Source: Micromonospora carbonacea (GTDB lineage: Bacteria; Actinomycetota; Actinomycetes; Mycobacteriales; Micromonosporaceae). Taken from it: a stretch of DNA of 64,000 nucleotides. The number at the start of each line of letters is the position of its first letter. Position 1 is the stretch's first letter. The position numbers and the translations under genes are program-made. This document shows, piece by piece, positions 52,080 to 61,663 of this stretch. The DNA lies in the NCBI RefSeq assembly GCF_014205165.1, contig NZ_JACHMZ010000001.1, forward strand, positions 2,316,501 to 2,380,500, written 5' to 3'. The notes beneath the pieces are model-generated. The model searched no databases and was not told the origin of the DNA. It was given only the letters and a program-made list of their open reading frames with translations.

Positions 52080-53612
52080 ATGGGATACCGCTTCAACGCA
52101 CCGCCGAACTGGCCGACGCCTCCTGCCGGATGGGTTCCACCGTCGGGTTGGACGCCGGATCCCACCTGGGGCCCTCCGCCGCCGGGCTGGCAGTTGTGGC
52201 TTCCGGACACTCCGGCCCCGGCTCCGGTGGCACCGCCCATGACGGCCGCTGCCACGCAGCCTGCGGGTGCTCCGGCCGTCGTCCCGCAGCAGCACAGCGT
52301 CAGTGAGCCGGACATTCCCCTGTTCGGTGCCCGGGGGAAGGCGCGTGAACTGGCCGCGGAGGGAACGCGGCTGCGCAGCGAGTTGGAGCAGGCGCGCGCC
52401 GAGCTGGCGGGGCTGCGGGCGGAGATGTCGCGCCTCGGCATGCTGTCGGTGCTGGAGTTGGAACAGCAGCGGGCCAGGCTCGGTCGTGAGCTCGCCGACC
52501 TGACGGCGAAGGGCAAGGCGCAGAAGGCCGAGCTCGACCGCCGACTTCGTGGGCTTCGCCAGCAGATCGTGGTCACCGAGGAGACCGCGCTGCTGCAGGA
52601 GGCCGGCGTCTACCAGTACCGGCACCCCCTGTCGGACGCGGTCGCCTACCAGAGCCAGCTCAGCCGGATCCAGGACCAGACCAAGGCCATGGCCAGGAAG
52701 GACGGCGGCGCGGTCAAGGCCGCTACCGGATGGACGGTCAACGGCTCGGCCACGGAGGGCCGGGCGATGGTCCGGGACTTCTCCAAGCTGATGCTCCGCG
52801 CCTACAACGCCGAGGCGGACAACCTGGTACGCGGGTTGAAGCCGTACAAGCTCGACTCGGCCGTCGACCGGCTCGGGAAGGTGGCGACCACGATCGCCAA
52901 ACTCGGCAAGACGATGCAGATCCGGATCGCCGAGGACTACCACCGGCTGCGGATCAAGGAGTTGGAGCTCACCGCCGACTACCAGGAGAAACTGGCCGAG
53001 GAGAAGGAACGGGAGCGGGAGGAGAAGGCCCGGCTGCGCGAGGAGCGACGCGCGCAGCAGGAGATCGAACGCGAACGCGCCCGGCTCGACAAGGAACGCC
53101 AGCACTACGCCAACGCCCTAGCCGCCCTGCAGGCCAAGGGCGACGCCGACGGCGTCGCCCAGATGCAGGACCGGCTGGCCCAGATCGACACCGCGATCCA
53201 GGACGTCGACCACCGGGCCGCGAACGTCCGGGCCGGCTACGTCTACGTGATCTCCAACCTCGGCGCTTTCGGCGAGAAGATGGTCAAGGTCGGCATGACC
53301 CGCCGGCTGGACCCGCTGGACCGGGTGCGGGAACTCAGCGACGCCTCGGTGCCCTTCAACTTCGACGTCCACGCCCTGTTCTTCTCCGAAGACGCGGTCG
53401 GCATCGAGGCGCAGATGCACGCACGGCTGGCCGACCGGCGGGTCAACCTGGTCAACCACCGCCGCGAGTTCTTCTACGCCACCCCGGAAGAGGCCAAGGA
53501 GCATCTGCTGGCGTTGACCGGCAGCCTGCTGCAGTACGAGGAGGTCCCGCAGGCCCTGGAGTACCGGCAGAGCCTCACCCAGGCGCAGGAGCACGCGGGC
53601 GCGCTCACCTGA
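52080..53612 (+). CDS. DUF4041 / GIY-YIG (T5orf172-MUG113) domain protein
   Basis: 510 aa, ATG 52080 with GGGGAGAG upstream. Order: a Trp/Pro-rich head (1-43; PPNWPTPPAGWVPPSGW) as in many actinomycete proteins; a coiled coil (about 85-155); the DUF4041 core (about 165-300), with ALLQEAGVYQYRHPLSDA, GWTVNGSATEGRAMVRDFSK and RGLKPYKLDS; a highly charged helix (about 300-380); and a C-terminal GIY-YIG-type nuclease domain (about 385-490) with AGYVYVISN and KMVKVGMTRR, then FFSEDAVGIEAQMHARL and REFFYATPEEA. DUF4041-GIY-YIG proteins are common in phages and mobile elements; their exact task is unsettled. The next gene, an exonuclease, starts 76 bp later on the same strand. Confidence 0.88.
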   Translation: MGYRFNAPPNWPTPPAGWVPPSGWTPDPTWGPPPPGWQLWLPDTPAPAPVAPPMTAAATQPAGAPAVVPQQHSVSEPDIPLFGARGKARELAAEGTRLRSELEQARAELAGLRAEMSRLGMLSVLELEQQRARLGRELADLTAKGKAQKAELDRRLRGLRQQIVVTEETALLQEAGVYQYRHPLSDAVAYQSQLSRIQDQTKAMARKDGGAVKAATGWTVNGSATEGRAMVRDFSKLMLRAYNAEADNLVRGLKPYKLDSAVDRLGKVATTIAKLGKTMQIRIAEDYHRLRIKELELTADYQEKLAEEKEREREEKARLREERRAQQEIERERARLDKERQHYANALAALQAKGDADGVAQMQDRLAQIDTAIQDVDHRAANVRAGYVYVISNLGAFGEKMVKVGMTRRLDPLDRVRELSDASVPFNFDVHALFFSEDAVGIEAQMHARLADRRVNLVNHRREFFYATPEEAKEHLLALTGSLLQYEEVPQALEYRQSLTQAQEHAGALT

Positions 53613-53688
53613 CGTGCCGGGATCGTGGACAGCCGGGACCGGTGCGGGCCGGTCGGGCCAGCGGAATCGCCAAGTTGGAGAGGTACGT

Positions 53689-55506
53689 ATGTCGTCGGTT
53701 GGATTGTTCGCCTTCGGGTCAGCAGGCGGAAGCGGAGGTGTCGACCTGGGCGACGCGCCGTTCGTGGTGGTGGACGTGGAGACCACCGGGCTGTCGTCGA
53801 AATCCGACCGGATCGTGGAGATCGCCCTGGTCCGCGTCGAGGGAGGCCGGGTGGTCGACGAGTGGGCCACCCTCGTCGACGCCGGCCGGGACCCCGGCCC
53901 CACGTTCGTCCACCACATCACGGCGGACATGCTGTCCGGCGCGCCGACCTTCGCCGACGTGGCGGGGGACATCCTGAGCAGACTCGACGGTGCTGTCGCG
54001 GTGGCGCACAATGCCCGTTTCGAGGAGGGCTTCATCGCGCAGGAGTTCGCCCGCGCCGGCATCGACACCGCGCCTCTGCCGGCGGTGTGCACCCTGCGGT
54101 TGGCCCGACAGGTCCTGGCCGCGCCGAACTTCCAGCTCGTGTCCTGCTGCGCCGCGTACGGCATCGAGCTGCACGACGCCCACACCGCTCTCGGTGACAC
54201 CCGGGCGACCGCCCAGCTCCTCACCCGGCTCCTGGCGGAGGCACCTGCCCTCCGGTTCCCGTCCGCGCCCGTGCCACTGCCTCGGTACCCCCGCCACGCC
54301 CAGCCCCGCACCCGGGCAACCGGCCTACGCAAGGGCACGGACGGGTGGATCCAGTCGCTGCTCGGGAAGCTGCCCTGCTCCACCAGCGACGCCGACCCGG
54401 CGTCCGCCGAGGCGTACCTCGCCGCCGTGGGGGATGCCCTCAGCGACGGCAAGCTGACCGGCGTCGAGGCCAAGGCGCTGGCCCGACTGGCCGGGCAGTC
54501 CGGCATGGGCGCCCAGCAGGTGCGGGACCTGCACCACCGCTACCTCGACGGACTGCGGGACGCAGCGCTCGCCGATGACATCCTGACCAGCACCGAGTAC
54601 CAGCAACTCGTCACGGCCGCCCGACTTCTCGGGGAACCGGACTACTTCGCAGACCTCACTGCGCCCGAGGCGGAAACCACGCACCGCACCCGGGCGGTCA
54701 AGCAGAAGGGACAACGCGTCTGGTGCAGCCCGTCCGTGTCCGTCGACGCCCGTGACCGCCTCACTCAGGCCGGTTTCGTCCTGGCGGTGAACCTGACCCG
54801 CAACGTCGTCGTCGCCGTGATCACCGCGGCGGACCAGGACGACGCGAAGGTCGCGCGGGCCCGCGAACTCGCCATACCGATCCGCTCTGACCTGGCCCTC
54901 GACGACATGCTGGGGACCACCGCCACGCCTTCCCCGGCACCCCACCAGCCTGGAGCCGCCACGGTGGGCGTGGAACAGAACGAGTCCCGCGCCGAGCCGA
55001 CACCGGCCGCCGCGGCACCCGTGCCCACCCCACGCTCACCGCAGGTCGTCGCCGGCTGGTACCTGGATCCGTCCGGGCGGTGGACCTACCGCTTCTGGGA
55101 CGGCAGAAACTGGACCGAGCGGGCCAGCGCGGGAGACGGCCGCACCTGGTCGGACAGCACCGGCCTACCGCTGTGGTGTGCGCCCACGACGGACGGACTG
55201 GTCGACGGCCAGCAGCCGCACACCCTCACCGACCAGATCACGACCATGCAGAAGACCGACCTCCACGCGGCTCTGCTCCTGACCGTCCGGTGCATCGACG
55301 CGGTGGAGAACGACGCACGCGTCAACGGGCACGGGGTGGCTCCCTGGTACTACGAGAGGGCCGCCGTCATCCTCGCCGGCCTGGGCGACCCCACCGCCGA
55401 GATCGCCGTGCTCGAACGATTCGCCCGACAGAGACACGCCCCCGGGGCCGCCCCGGCCCGGCTCCTCGAACGACTCAGACAACGCCAGGCCACCGCCCAC
55501 GCGTAG
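53689..55506 (+). CDS. DEDDh 3'-5' exonuclease (DnaQ-like) with BRCT-like and DUF2510 domains
   Basis: 605 aa from ATG 53689, chosen because GGAGAGG sits just upstream; the frame extends to 53614 without a good site. The DnaQ fold is at about 23-180: Exo I VVDVETTGL (D29, E31), Exo II VAHNARFEEGF, Exo III HTALGDTRAT (His and Asp of the DEDDh set). A helical spacer (about 215-330) follows, then a BRCT-like segment (about 345-410; GQRVWCSPSVSVDARDRLTQ, ITAADQDDAKVARARELAIP). A Pro/Ala linker leads to DUF2510 (AGWYLDPSGRWTYRFWDG, about 450-475) and a final helical domain. It probably trims DNA or RNA; placement next to a GIY-YIG protein suggests a shared nucleic-acid task. Confidence 0.86.
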   Translation: MSSVGLFAFGSAGGSGGVDLGDAPFVVVDVETTGLSSKSDRIVEIALVRVEGGRVVDEWATLVDAGRDPGPTFVHHITADMLSGAPTFADVAGDILSRLDGAVAVAHNARFEEGFIAQEFARAGIDTAPLPAVCTLRLARQVLAAPNFQLVSCCAAYGIELHDAHTALGDTRATAQLLTRLLAEAPALRFPSAPVPLPRYPRHAQPRTRATGLRKGTDGWIQSLLGKLPCSTSDADPASAEAYLAAVGDALSDGKLTGVEAKALARLAGQSGMGAQQVRDLHHRYLDGLRDAALADDILTSTEYQQLVTAARLLGEPDYFADLTAPEAETTHRTRAVKQKGQRVWCSPSVSVDARDRLTQAGFVLAVNLTRNVVVAVITAADQDDAKVARARELAIPIRSDLALDDMLGTTATPSPAPHQPGAATVGVEQNESRAEPTPAAAAPVPTPRSPQVVAGWYLDPSGRWTYRFWDGRNWTERASAGDGRTWSDSTGLPLWCAPTTDGLVDGQQPHTLTDQITTMQKTDLHAALLLTVRCIDAVENDARVNGHGVAPWYYERAAVILAGLGDPTAEIAVLERFARQRHAPGAAPARLLERLRQRQATAHA

Positions 55507-55525
55507 CCGCCACCACCGCCCATGA

Positions 55526-55550
55526 CCCACCACGTACCTGGGTGGGGTTT
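55526..55550. terminator. Possible bidirectional terminator between convergent genes
   Basis: CCCACC (55526-55531) pairs with GGTGGG (55541-55546) around a 9-nt loop and is followed by GTTT. It lies in the 119-bp gap between the convergent exonuclease and FAD-oxidoreductase genes. The stem is short, so the call is weak. Confidence 0.35.
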
Positions 55551-55625
55551 CCTCCCGGTGCGCTCGCGGGGGCTCGCTCTCACGTCCCCCTCGCTGTCAC
55601 CGGGCGGCGTGCCGCAGGGCCGGAC

Positions 55626-57266
55626 TCAGCTCGGCAGCGCGTCGCCTCCCGCCGGTTGCGGGGCCGTCGCCATGGTCGTCGGCCAGCGCAGGTCGACCCC
55701 CCGCCCGGCCAGTTCGGACTGGAAGTCCTCAAGCAGTTTCGCGCTGGCCCGGACCCCGTGCGGCGATGTCCGGCGGTCCAGGCAGTAGGCGGCCAGCGCG
55801 CCGGCGGCCTCCCCGATCGACCACTCGGCCGGGTGCACCCGGTAGCAGCCGTTGGTGATGTGGGTGGTCCCGACGGCCTTGCCGGCGGCGATCACGTTGG
55901 TGACCCGCTCGGGCAGCAACGCCCCCAGCGGGATCTCGAACGGGTGCGCCGCCACGTCGAGGTATCCGTCGCCGCCGGTCGTCGGGTGCAGGTCGATCCG
56001 GTAGTGACCGGTGCCCACCGTGTCGGGATAGTGGACCGCACCGGCGGCCCCACGCACCGCGACCGACAGGTCCTGCTCGGTCGGCGTGGTCACCGCCACC
56101 AGCCGGCGGGCCTCCCTGATGTACGGCGCCTGCGCGAAGCCGTCGGCGGTGCCGGTCACGTCGGGGCGTAACCGCAGGCCGGGGAAACCGGTGCCGCCGT
56201 CCGGGCGGGGCGCCTCGGTCTGCAGCCAGTACAGGAACGCCTGACTGGCCTCCCTGGCCCGCCGGACGTGCCGCGCGGCATCCGGCACGTCGAACAGCGG
56301 CCCGTCCAGGTAGTCGTTCATCGGCCAGTTGACGAGCGTCACGTCGCTGGGGAACAGGCCGGGCCGGAACGCCCGCCGGTCGAGGATCCGCCGGTACGTC
56401 CACAGCTCCGGCGCGATCAGGCCCTCCTCCATCGAGGTCGCCGTCGAGCGGGGGTTGGGGGTGAACCGGCCGGTGACCGGCCGGCCGGTCCGCGGATCGG
56501 GGTAGGTCCAGCTGAACAGGGGGCCCGGCCAGCCGGGTGCGGTGCGGGTCCGCCAGTGGTCGTAGTCGGCCGGCCGGTCCACCGTGTGGTCGCCGTCGAC
56601 GTGGTCGAGGGCGAAGCAGACGGTGGCCGCCTGCATGTTCAGCGGCGCGGGCCGGTCGGGGGCGCTCGGCTCGCCGGTCTGCGCCTGTGACTCGGTGCCG
56701 GTGCGGTGTTCGATGCCGGCGAGGGCCAGCAGCTCGCCGGTCTCGCTCGCCTCCAGGACGAGGCTGGCGGCGAGGTGGCGCAGCGTGCCGTCGGCGAGTC
56801 GGACGGTCAGGGCGGTCACCGTGTCCCCGTCGGTGTGGGCCCGTTCGACCTGCGCCCGCGTGTGCACGGTCAGCCGGCCCGCCGCGCGCCAGGGGGCGAT
56901 CATGGCCTGGAGCACGGCCAGCGCCACCCGGGGCTCGTGACACAGCGGGCTGACCCAGCCGTTGCCCGGGTTGAGCGGTCGGGCGGCCCCGTCGGACGCG
57001 AGCGGATACCAGGTGCGGTAGTGGTCGCGTACCGCCTGCCGGAACCGCCGGTAGCTGGCCGTCGAGCCGTGCGTCTCGATCCAGGGGTGCTCGTCCGGCG
57101 GCACCGCCTGCGAGGTGAGCTGTCCCCCGATCCACCCGTACGGCTCGACGACGACCACCCGGGCGCCGCCCTCGCAGGCGGCCAGCGCGGCGGCGATCCC
57201 GCCCACGCCCCCGCCGACCACCAGGACGTCGGTGTGCTGCTCCGCCGTCGGTGTGGTGGTACGCAT
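55626..57266 (-). CDS. FAD-dependent oxidoreductase (FAD_oxidored family)
   Basis: 546 aa, last gene of the operon. Residues 13-45 form the Rossmann dinucleotide fold, TDVLVVGGGVGGIAAALAA, with VVVVEPYGWIGGQLTSQ contacting FAD. Later SLVLEASETGELLALAGI and the C-terminal NVIAAGKAVGTTHITNG plus SIGEAAGALAAYCL are typical of the FAD_oxidored family. It is probably soluble, with no signal peptide or anchor. The ATG shares one base with the GntR stop. Its placement suggests it oxidises a sugar acid or a derivative imported by this cluster; substrate unknown. Confidence 0.85.
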   Translation of the reverse strand: MRTTTPTAEQHTDVLVVGGGVGGIAAALAACEGGARVVVVEPYGWIGGQLTSQAVPPDEHPWIETHGSTASYRRFRQAVRDHYRTWYPLASDGAARPLNPGNGWVSPLCHEPRVALAVLQAMIAPWRAAGRLTVHTRAQVERAHTDGDTVTALTVRLADGTLRHLAASLVLEASETGELLALAGIEHRTGTESQAQTGEPSAPDRPAPLNMQAATVCFALDHVDGDHTVDRPADYDHWRTRTAPGWPGPLFSWTYPDPRTGRPVTGRFTPNPRSTATSMEEGLIAPELWTYRRILDRRAFRPGLFPSDVTLVNWPMNDYLDGPLFDVPDAARHVRRAREASQAFLYWLQTEAPRPDGGTGFPGLRLRPDVTGTADGFAQAPYIREARRLVAVTTPTEQDLSVAVRGAAGAVHYPDTVGTGHYRIDLHPTTGGDGYLDVAAHPFEIPLGALLPERVTNVIAAGKAVGTTHITNGCYRVHPAEWSIGEAAGALAAYCLDRRTSPHGVRASAKLLEDFQSELAGRGVDLRWPTTMATAPQPAGGDALPS

Positions 57267-57973
57267 CAGTCTGCCTCGCCTCGTCGTGCGGTCAGGGAGA
57301 AGTGGTAGCGGTCGCCCCGGTAGAGCGACACCGCGCGTTCGACGGCCCGGCCGCGCCCGTCGTAGCCGATCCGGCGGACCTCCAGCAGCGCCGCCGAGGG
57401 CGGGATCTCCAGCAGGTCGCACTGCCGGCGGGTGGGCACGACGGCGGCGATCATCTGCTGGGCGACGGTGACCTGGACGTGGTAGCGGTCCTTCATGATC
57501 CCGTAGAGCCCGGTGTCGAGGTTCTCGACCAGCAGCCCGGGGAACAGGTCGGCAGGCAGGTGCACCTCTTCGAGGCACATCGGCGCGCCGTCGGCGAGCC
57601 GGAGCCGTTCCACCCGGTAGAGCAGTGACCCCTCGGGCAGGCCGAGTTCCGAGGCGGCCGCGTCGCGGGCGACCATCGCGTCCGCGACGATCAGTTTGCT
57701 GCTCGGCAGCAGGCCCCGGGCCAGCATGTCCTCGGTGAACCCGCTGAGGCTGGTGCCCTTGGCGATCCGGGTGTCGGAGACGAAGGTGCCCTGGCCCCGG
57801 ATGGTGTAGATCAGGCCGGCGTCGAGCAGTTCGCGCAGCGCCTGCCGCAGTGTCGTCCGGCTCACGCCGAGTTCCTCGGCGAGGTCCCGCTCGCGGGGCA
57901 GGGCCGAGTGTGCCGGCAGTCCCGCGACGCGGTGCCGAAGTTCGGTGCGGATCTGGCTCAGTTTGGTGGTCAT
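57266..57973 (-). CDS. GntR family regulator with UTRA ligand domain
   Basis: 235 aa, ATG 57973. The winged helix at about 18-65 shows LPRERDLAEELGVSRTTLRQA then GQGTFV, the GntR/HutC signature. Residues about 75-230 form the UTRA domain (YRVERLRLADGAPMCLEE, LYRGDRYHFSLTARR), which binds a sugar-phosphate or small-metabolite effector. Its start overlaps the nanE stop by one base and its stop overlaps the oxidoreductase start, so it is a regulator encoded inside the operon it likely controls. No operator was identified within the window. Confidence 0.9.
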   Translation of the reverse strand: MTTKLSQIRTELRHRVAGLPAHSALPRERDLAEELGVSRTTLRQALRELLDAGLIYTIRGQGTFVSDTRIAKGTSLSGFTEDMLARGLLPSSKLIVADAMVARDAAASELGLPEGSLLYRVERLRLADGAPMCLEEVHLPADLFPGLLVENLDTGLYGIMKDRYHVQVTVAQQMIAAVVPTRRQCDLLEIPPSAALLEVRRIGYDGRGRAVERAVSLYRGDRYHFSLTARRGEAD

Positions 57974-58656
57974 CACGAGTCCAACCGGGGATGCGGGCAG
58001 GCCTGCGCGAACCTGCGCGTGGTGTTGACCGGGTCCGAGATGGCGGTGCCGACGACGACTGCCCATGCGCCCTCGTCGAACGCCGCCGCGACCTGGGTAC
58101 GGGTACGGTATCGCCCCTCGGCGATGACCGGAACCGGACAATGCCGACTGAGCTTCCCCACCAGGGCGATGTCCGGTCCGTCGGGGACGGTGCCGGCGGT
58201 GTAGCCGGACAACGTGGTGCCGACCAGGTCGGCGCCGGCGTCGACGGCGGCCATCGCCGCGTCCAGGCTGTCGACGTCGGCCATGAACAACGCCCCACCG
58301 GCATGGGCCGCCGCGACGAGGCCGGACAGCTTCTCCCCGCCGGCCCTGGGGCGGCCGGTGCCGTCGGCCGCGACGATCTGCGCCCCGGCGCCGGTCAGCG
58401 CGGTCACGTCGGCCTCGGACGGGGTGATGTAGACCGGGCTGCCGGGGGTGTGCCGCTTGACCAGCCCGACCACCGGCACCCCGAGGCCGACCATGCCCCG
58501 CACGTGGTCCACGCCCTGCCCGCGCAGGCCGGCGGCGCCGCCGAGCACGGCCGCGGCCGCCATCGCCATCATGTGTCCGGTGTCCCGGAACGGGCTGCGG
58601 CCCTGGGCCTGGCAGGACACGATCAGGCGTCCACGGATGGCATCGGCCACGTTCAT
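57973..58656 (-). CDS. nanE: N-acetylmannosamine-6-phosphate 2-epimerase NanE
   Basis: 227 aa. NanE converts ManNAc-6-phosphate to GlcNAc-6-phosphate in sialic-acid breakdown. ATG 58656 is chosen because it begins MNVADAIRGRLIVSCQAQ, the family N-terminus, and overlaps the kinase stop by four bases; longer extension runs through the kinase gene. The TIM barrel shows GLIKR-like VGLVKR, VYITPSEADV, FMADVDSLDAAMAAVDAGAD, VGTTLSGYT, PVIAEGRYRT and VVVGTAISDP, covering the phosphate-binding and catalytic regions. The next gene downstream is the GntR regulator. Cytoplasmic. Confidence 0.92.
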   Translation of the reverse strand: MNVADAIRGRLIVSCQAQGRSPFRDTGHMMAMAAAAVLGGAAGLRGQGVDHVRGMVGLGVPVVGLVKRHTPGSPVYITPSEADVTALTGAGAQIVAADGTGRPRAGGEKLSGLVAAAHAGGALFMADVDSLDAAMAAVDAGADLVGTTLSGYTAGTVPDGPDIALVGKLSRHCPVPVIAEGRYRTRTQVAAAFDEGAWAVVVGTAISDPVNTTRRFAQACPHPRLDS

Positions 58657-59621
58657 CGGTGTTCTGCCTTTGCGTCGAAGTCGATCTGGACGGTGAGTCC
58701 GGGAAACGGGCCGGGGCCGGGTGGCCCGTCGGCCAGGGCCAGCGCACCGGCGAGGGGATCCCCGGCGGCCGGAACCGGCTGCGCCGCGGGCGCTGCGGCC
58801 CGCAGCGCCGCGGTGAACGACGACCACACCAGGTCCGTGGCCCGGAAGACCCCGCCGGTGCCGGCGACCGGGACCGGGGTCGCGTCGAGGCCGACCCGGA
58901 ACAGCGCCCCGACCACCGATTCGGCGAGCAGTTCGCCGGCCCGACGCCAGATCCGTCCGGCGTCGTCGTCACCGGCGCGGGCCAGGTCGGCGACCGTGGT
59001 GGCGAAGCCCGCGATCCGTTCCGGGGTCGGTGGATCGGCCCGCCAGCGGGCGGGCAGCGTCTCGACCGGCCCCCAGACGGCGGTCACCGCGTCGGCCAGC
59101 CGGCCGGGCGCGGCCCGGTCCCGGTCGCGCAGGGCGAGCCGGATCGCGGTCCGGCCGATCCAGTGCCCCGAGCCCCGGTCGCCGAGGTCGGCGCCCCAGC
59201 CGTCGGAGCGGGCGGTCCGGCCGGCGGCGTCGGCGGCGAGGACCACCGCGCCGGTGCCGGCGGCGACGACCGCGCCGGGGACCGGGCCGAGCGCACCGAG
59301 GTACGCGGTCACGCTGTCGTCGGCGATCCGCAGCCGCCCGGGTCGACCGAGGGCGCGCAGCCGGGTCCGCAGGGCGTCGGTCGCCGGTGGCCGGCCGTTG
59401 AGCCCGGTCATGCCGACGCCGACCAGCACCGTGGTGTCCGGGCCGAGCGGGCCCAGGCCGGCCACCGCGCCGGCCACCGCGTCGGCGATCCGGGCGTCGG
59501 CGTCACCGGTCCAGAAGCCGGGGGTCTCGGCGTGCCCGGTCGAGCGGCCGTGCCGGGCCACCGCCCGACAGCCGCCCTGGCCCAGGTCGACCCCGACGCG
59601 GACGGGTTCGGCGCCGCTCAC
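58653..59621 (-). CDS. BadF/BadG-family N-acetylhexosamine (GlcNAc/ManNAc) kinase
   Basis: 322 aa. It phosphorylates an N-acetyl amino sugar to feed NanE. The ASKHA fold is visible: VGVDLGQGGCRAV (phosphate 1 loop), VLVGVGMTGLNG, ADDSVTAYLGAL, AAGTGAVVLAADAAGRT (adenosine/phosphate 2), then GDRGSGHWIGRTAIR, which matches the GDEGSGYWIG signature of mammalian-type NAGK and relatives, and PVAGTGGVF. Its start overlaps the upstream ATPase stop and its stop overlaps nanE (ATGA each). Substrate could be ManNAc or GlcNAc; ManNAc is favoured by the adjacent NanE. Confidence 0.83.
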   Translation of the reverse strand: MSGAEPVRVGVDLGQGGCRAVARHGRSTGHAETPGFWTGDADARIADAVAGAVAGLGPLGPDTTVLVGVGMTGLNGRPPATDALRTRLRALGRPGRLRIADDSVTAYLGALGPVPGAVVAAGTGAVVLAADAAGRTARSDGWGADLGDRGSGHWIGRTAIRLALRDRDRAAPGRLADAVTAVWGPVETLPARWRADPPTPERIAGFATTVADLARAGDDDAGRIWRRAGELLAESVVGALFRVGLDATPVPVAGTGGVFRATDLVWSSFTAALRAAAPAAQPVPAAGDPLAGALALADGPPGPGPFPGLTVQIDFDAKAEHR

Positions 59622-60640
59622 CGGCTCACCGCCGTGGTCGACGGCGAAGCGTCAGCGAGGCTGGACTCGGCGTAGTGGCAGGCGACCTCGCGCCCGGCGA
59701 CCGTCCGCAGCTCCGGTTCGACCTCGGCGCAGCGCGGCTGGGCGAGTCGGCACCGGGTCCGGAAGCGACAGCCGGACGGCGGCGAGGCCGGGGACGGCAC
59801 CTCGCCGGTGAGCAGGATGCGTTCGGCCTGCGGCGTCGCCCACGGGCGGGGCACGGGGGCCGCCGAGATCAGCGCCCGGGTGTACGGGTGGGCCGGGGTG
59901 TCGTACACCGTCGCCGCCGGTCCGGTCTCCACGATCCGGCCCAGGTACATCACCGCGAGGTCGTCGCTGATGTGCCGGACCACCGACAGGTCGTGCGCGA
60001 TGAACAGGTAGCCCAGCCCCAGGTCGGCCCGGAGGTCGGCGAGGAGGTTGAGGGTCTGCGCCTGGACGGACACGTCCAGCGCGCTGACCGGCTCGTCGCA
60101 GACCAGGATCCGGGGCGACATGGCCAGGGCTCGGGCGATGCCGACCCGCTGGCGTTGGCCGCCGGACAGCTGGTGCGGATACCGGTCGGCGAGCTCGGCG
60201 GCGAGACCGACCCGGGCCAGCAGGTCGGCGGTGCGGGCCGGCCACTGGTCGCGGGGGACGGAACCGCGGTGCACCCGCCACCCTTCGGTGACGATGAAGG
60301 ACACCTTCTTGCGCGGGTTCAACGACGAGTACGGGTCCTGGTAGACCATCTGGATCTCGGCGGTCAGCCGGCGTCGTCGGGCCGCGTCGGCGTTGTCGAC
60401 CCGCTCGCCGGCGTACCAGATCTCGCCGCCGGTCGGCCGGCGCAGGCCGACGATGGTCCGGGCCAGGGTGGACTTGCCGCAGCCGGACTCGCCGACCAGG
60501 CCCAGGGTGCGGCCGGTGGTGACGGTGAGGCTGAGCCGTTCCACGGCGTGCACGGCCGCCGCCCGGCGCAGCGGGCCACCGTGGGTCGGGTAGCTGACCC
60601 GGAGCTGTCGGACCTCAAGCCGCGTCTCGGACGTCGACAC
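59618..60640 (-). CDS. Oligopeptide/dipeptide-type ABC transporter ATPase (DppF-like)
   Basis: 340 aa, GTG start at 60640 with GAGGAGG upstream. Walker A GLVGESGCGKSTL, Q-loop QDPYSSLNPR, signature LSGGQRQRVGIARAL, Walker B ILVCDEPVSALD, and switch HDLSVVRHI are all intact. The C-terminal oligo_HPY tail (HPYTRALISAAP, CRFRTRCRLAQPRC) is typical of DppF/OppF. It overlaps the paired ATPase gene by 26 bp. It powers the importer with the adjacent DppD-like partner; in this context the cargo is more likely a sialic acid or amino sugar than a peptide. Confidence 0.93.
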   Translation of the reverse strand: MSTSETRLEVRQLRVSYPTHGGPLRRAAAVHAVERLSLTVTTGRTLGLVGESGCGKSTLARTIVGLRRPTGGEIWYAGERVDNADAARRRRLTAEIQMVYQDPYSSLNPRKKVSFIVTEGWRVHRGSVPRDQWPARTADLLARVGLAAELADRYPHQLSGGQRQRVGIARALAMSPRILVCDEPVSALDVSVQAQTLNLLADLRADLGLGYLFIAHDLSVVRHISDDLAVMYLGRIVETGPAATVYDTPAHPYTRALISAAPVPRPWATPQAERILLTGEVPSPASPPSGCRFRTRCRLAQPRCAEVEPELRTVAGREVACHYAESSLADASPSTTAVSR

Positions 60641-61637
60641 CGGCCATCACCTCCTCGGCGTAGTGGCAGGCCGCCTCGTGGCCGGCGGCGACGGTGCGCA
60701 GGGCCGGCCGGTCGGTGCGGCAGGCGCTGCGGGCGACGGGGCACCGGGGGTGGAACGGGCAGCCGGCCGGCGTCGCCAGCGGCGACGGCGGCATCCCCTC
60801 GATCGGTGTCAGCCGTTCGCCGGGGCGGTCGGGGGCGGGGACCGAGGCCATCAACCCCCGGGTGTACGGGTGGGCCGGCGCGTCGTACACGGTGCGCAGC
60901 GGCCCCGACTCGACGACCGTGCCGGCGTACATGACGGCGACCCGGTCGGCCACGTCGGCGACCACCCCGAGGTCGTGGGTGATGAGGATCATCGACATGC
61001 CGTCGGCCTCGCGCAGTTCACGTAGCAGGTCCATGATCTGCGCCTGCACCGTCACGTCCAGCGCGGTGGTCGGCTCGTCGGCGATGAGCAGCCGGGGACG
61101 CAGGGCGAGGGCCATCGCGATCACCACCCGCTGGCGCATCCCGCCGGAGAACTGGTGGGGGTAGTCGTGGGCCCGGCGGGCGGCGTTCGGGATGCCGACC
61201 CGTTCCAGGCCGGCGACCGCCCGCCGCCAGGCCTCCCGGCGTGAGGTGCGCTGCCGGACCCGGAACAGTTCGGCGATCTGCTGGCCGACCCGGACCACCG
61301 GGTTGAGCGCGGTCAACGAGTCCTGGAAGACCATCGCCATCTCGGTGGCGGACAACTCGCGGGTGCGCCGCACCGGCAGCGCGGAGATCTCCTCGCCGTC
61401 GTACCGGATGGTGCCGCGTTCGATCGTCGCGCTGTGCCGGGGCAGCAGCGCCATGACCGCGCGGACGGTGACCGACTTGCCGGACCCGGACTCCCCGAGG
61501 ATCGCCAGCGTCTCGCCCCTGCCGACGGAGAACGAGACGCCGTTGAGCGCCCGGTAGGCGCCGAGCGGGCCGTCGAACGAGACGACGAGATCGTCGACCG
61601 TCAACAGGGGGTGGGGGGTGTGCGGTGGTGCGACCAT
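60615..61637 (-). CDS. Oligopeptide/dipeptide-type ABC transporter ATPase (DppD-like)
   Basis: 340 aa from ATG 61637, preceded by GGAGG; a longer open frame overlaps the binding-protein gene and is rejected. Motifs: Walker [23 protein letters not shown], signature [15 protein letters not shown], Walker [24 protein letters not shown], and an oligo_HPY C-terminus ([26 protein letters not shown]). It pairs with the DppF-like ATPase at the cytoplasmic face of the importer. Located 26 bp after the lipoprotein gene. Confidence 0.93.
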   Translation of the reverse strand: MVAPPHTPHPLLTVDDLVVSFDGPLGAYRALNGVSFSVGRGETLAILGESGSGKSVTVRAVMALLPRHSATIERGTIRYDGEEISALPVRRTRELSATEMAMVFQDSLTALNPVVRVGQQIAELFRVRQRTSRREAWRRAVAGLERVGIPNAARRAHDYPHQFSGGMRQRVVIAMALALRPRLLIADEPTTALDVTVQAQIMDLLRELREADGMSMILITHDLGVVADVADRVAVMYAGTVVESGPLRTVYDAPAHPYTRGLMASVPAPDRPGERLTPIEGMPPSPLATPAGCPFHPRCPVARSACRTDRPALRTVAAGHEAACHYAEEVMAGVDVRDAA

Positions 61638-61663
61638 CGGGTCCTCCGGGTCCGGTTCTCGGG

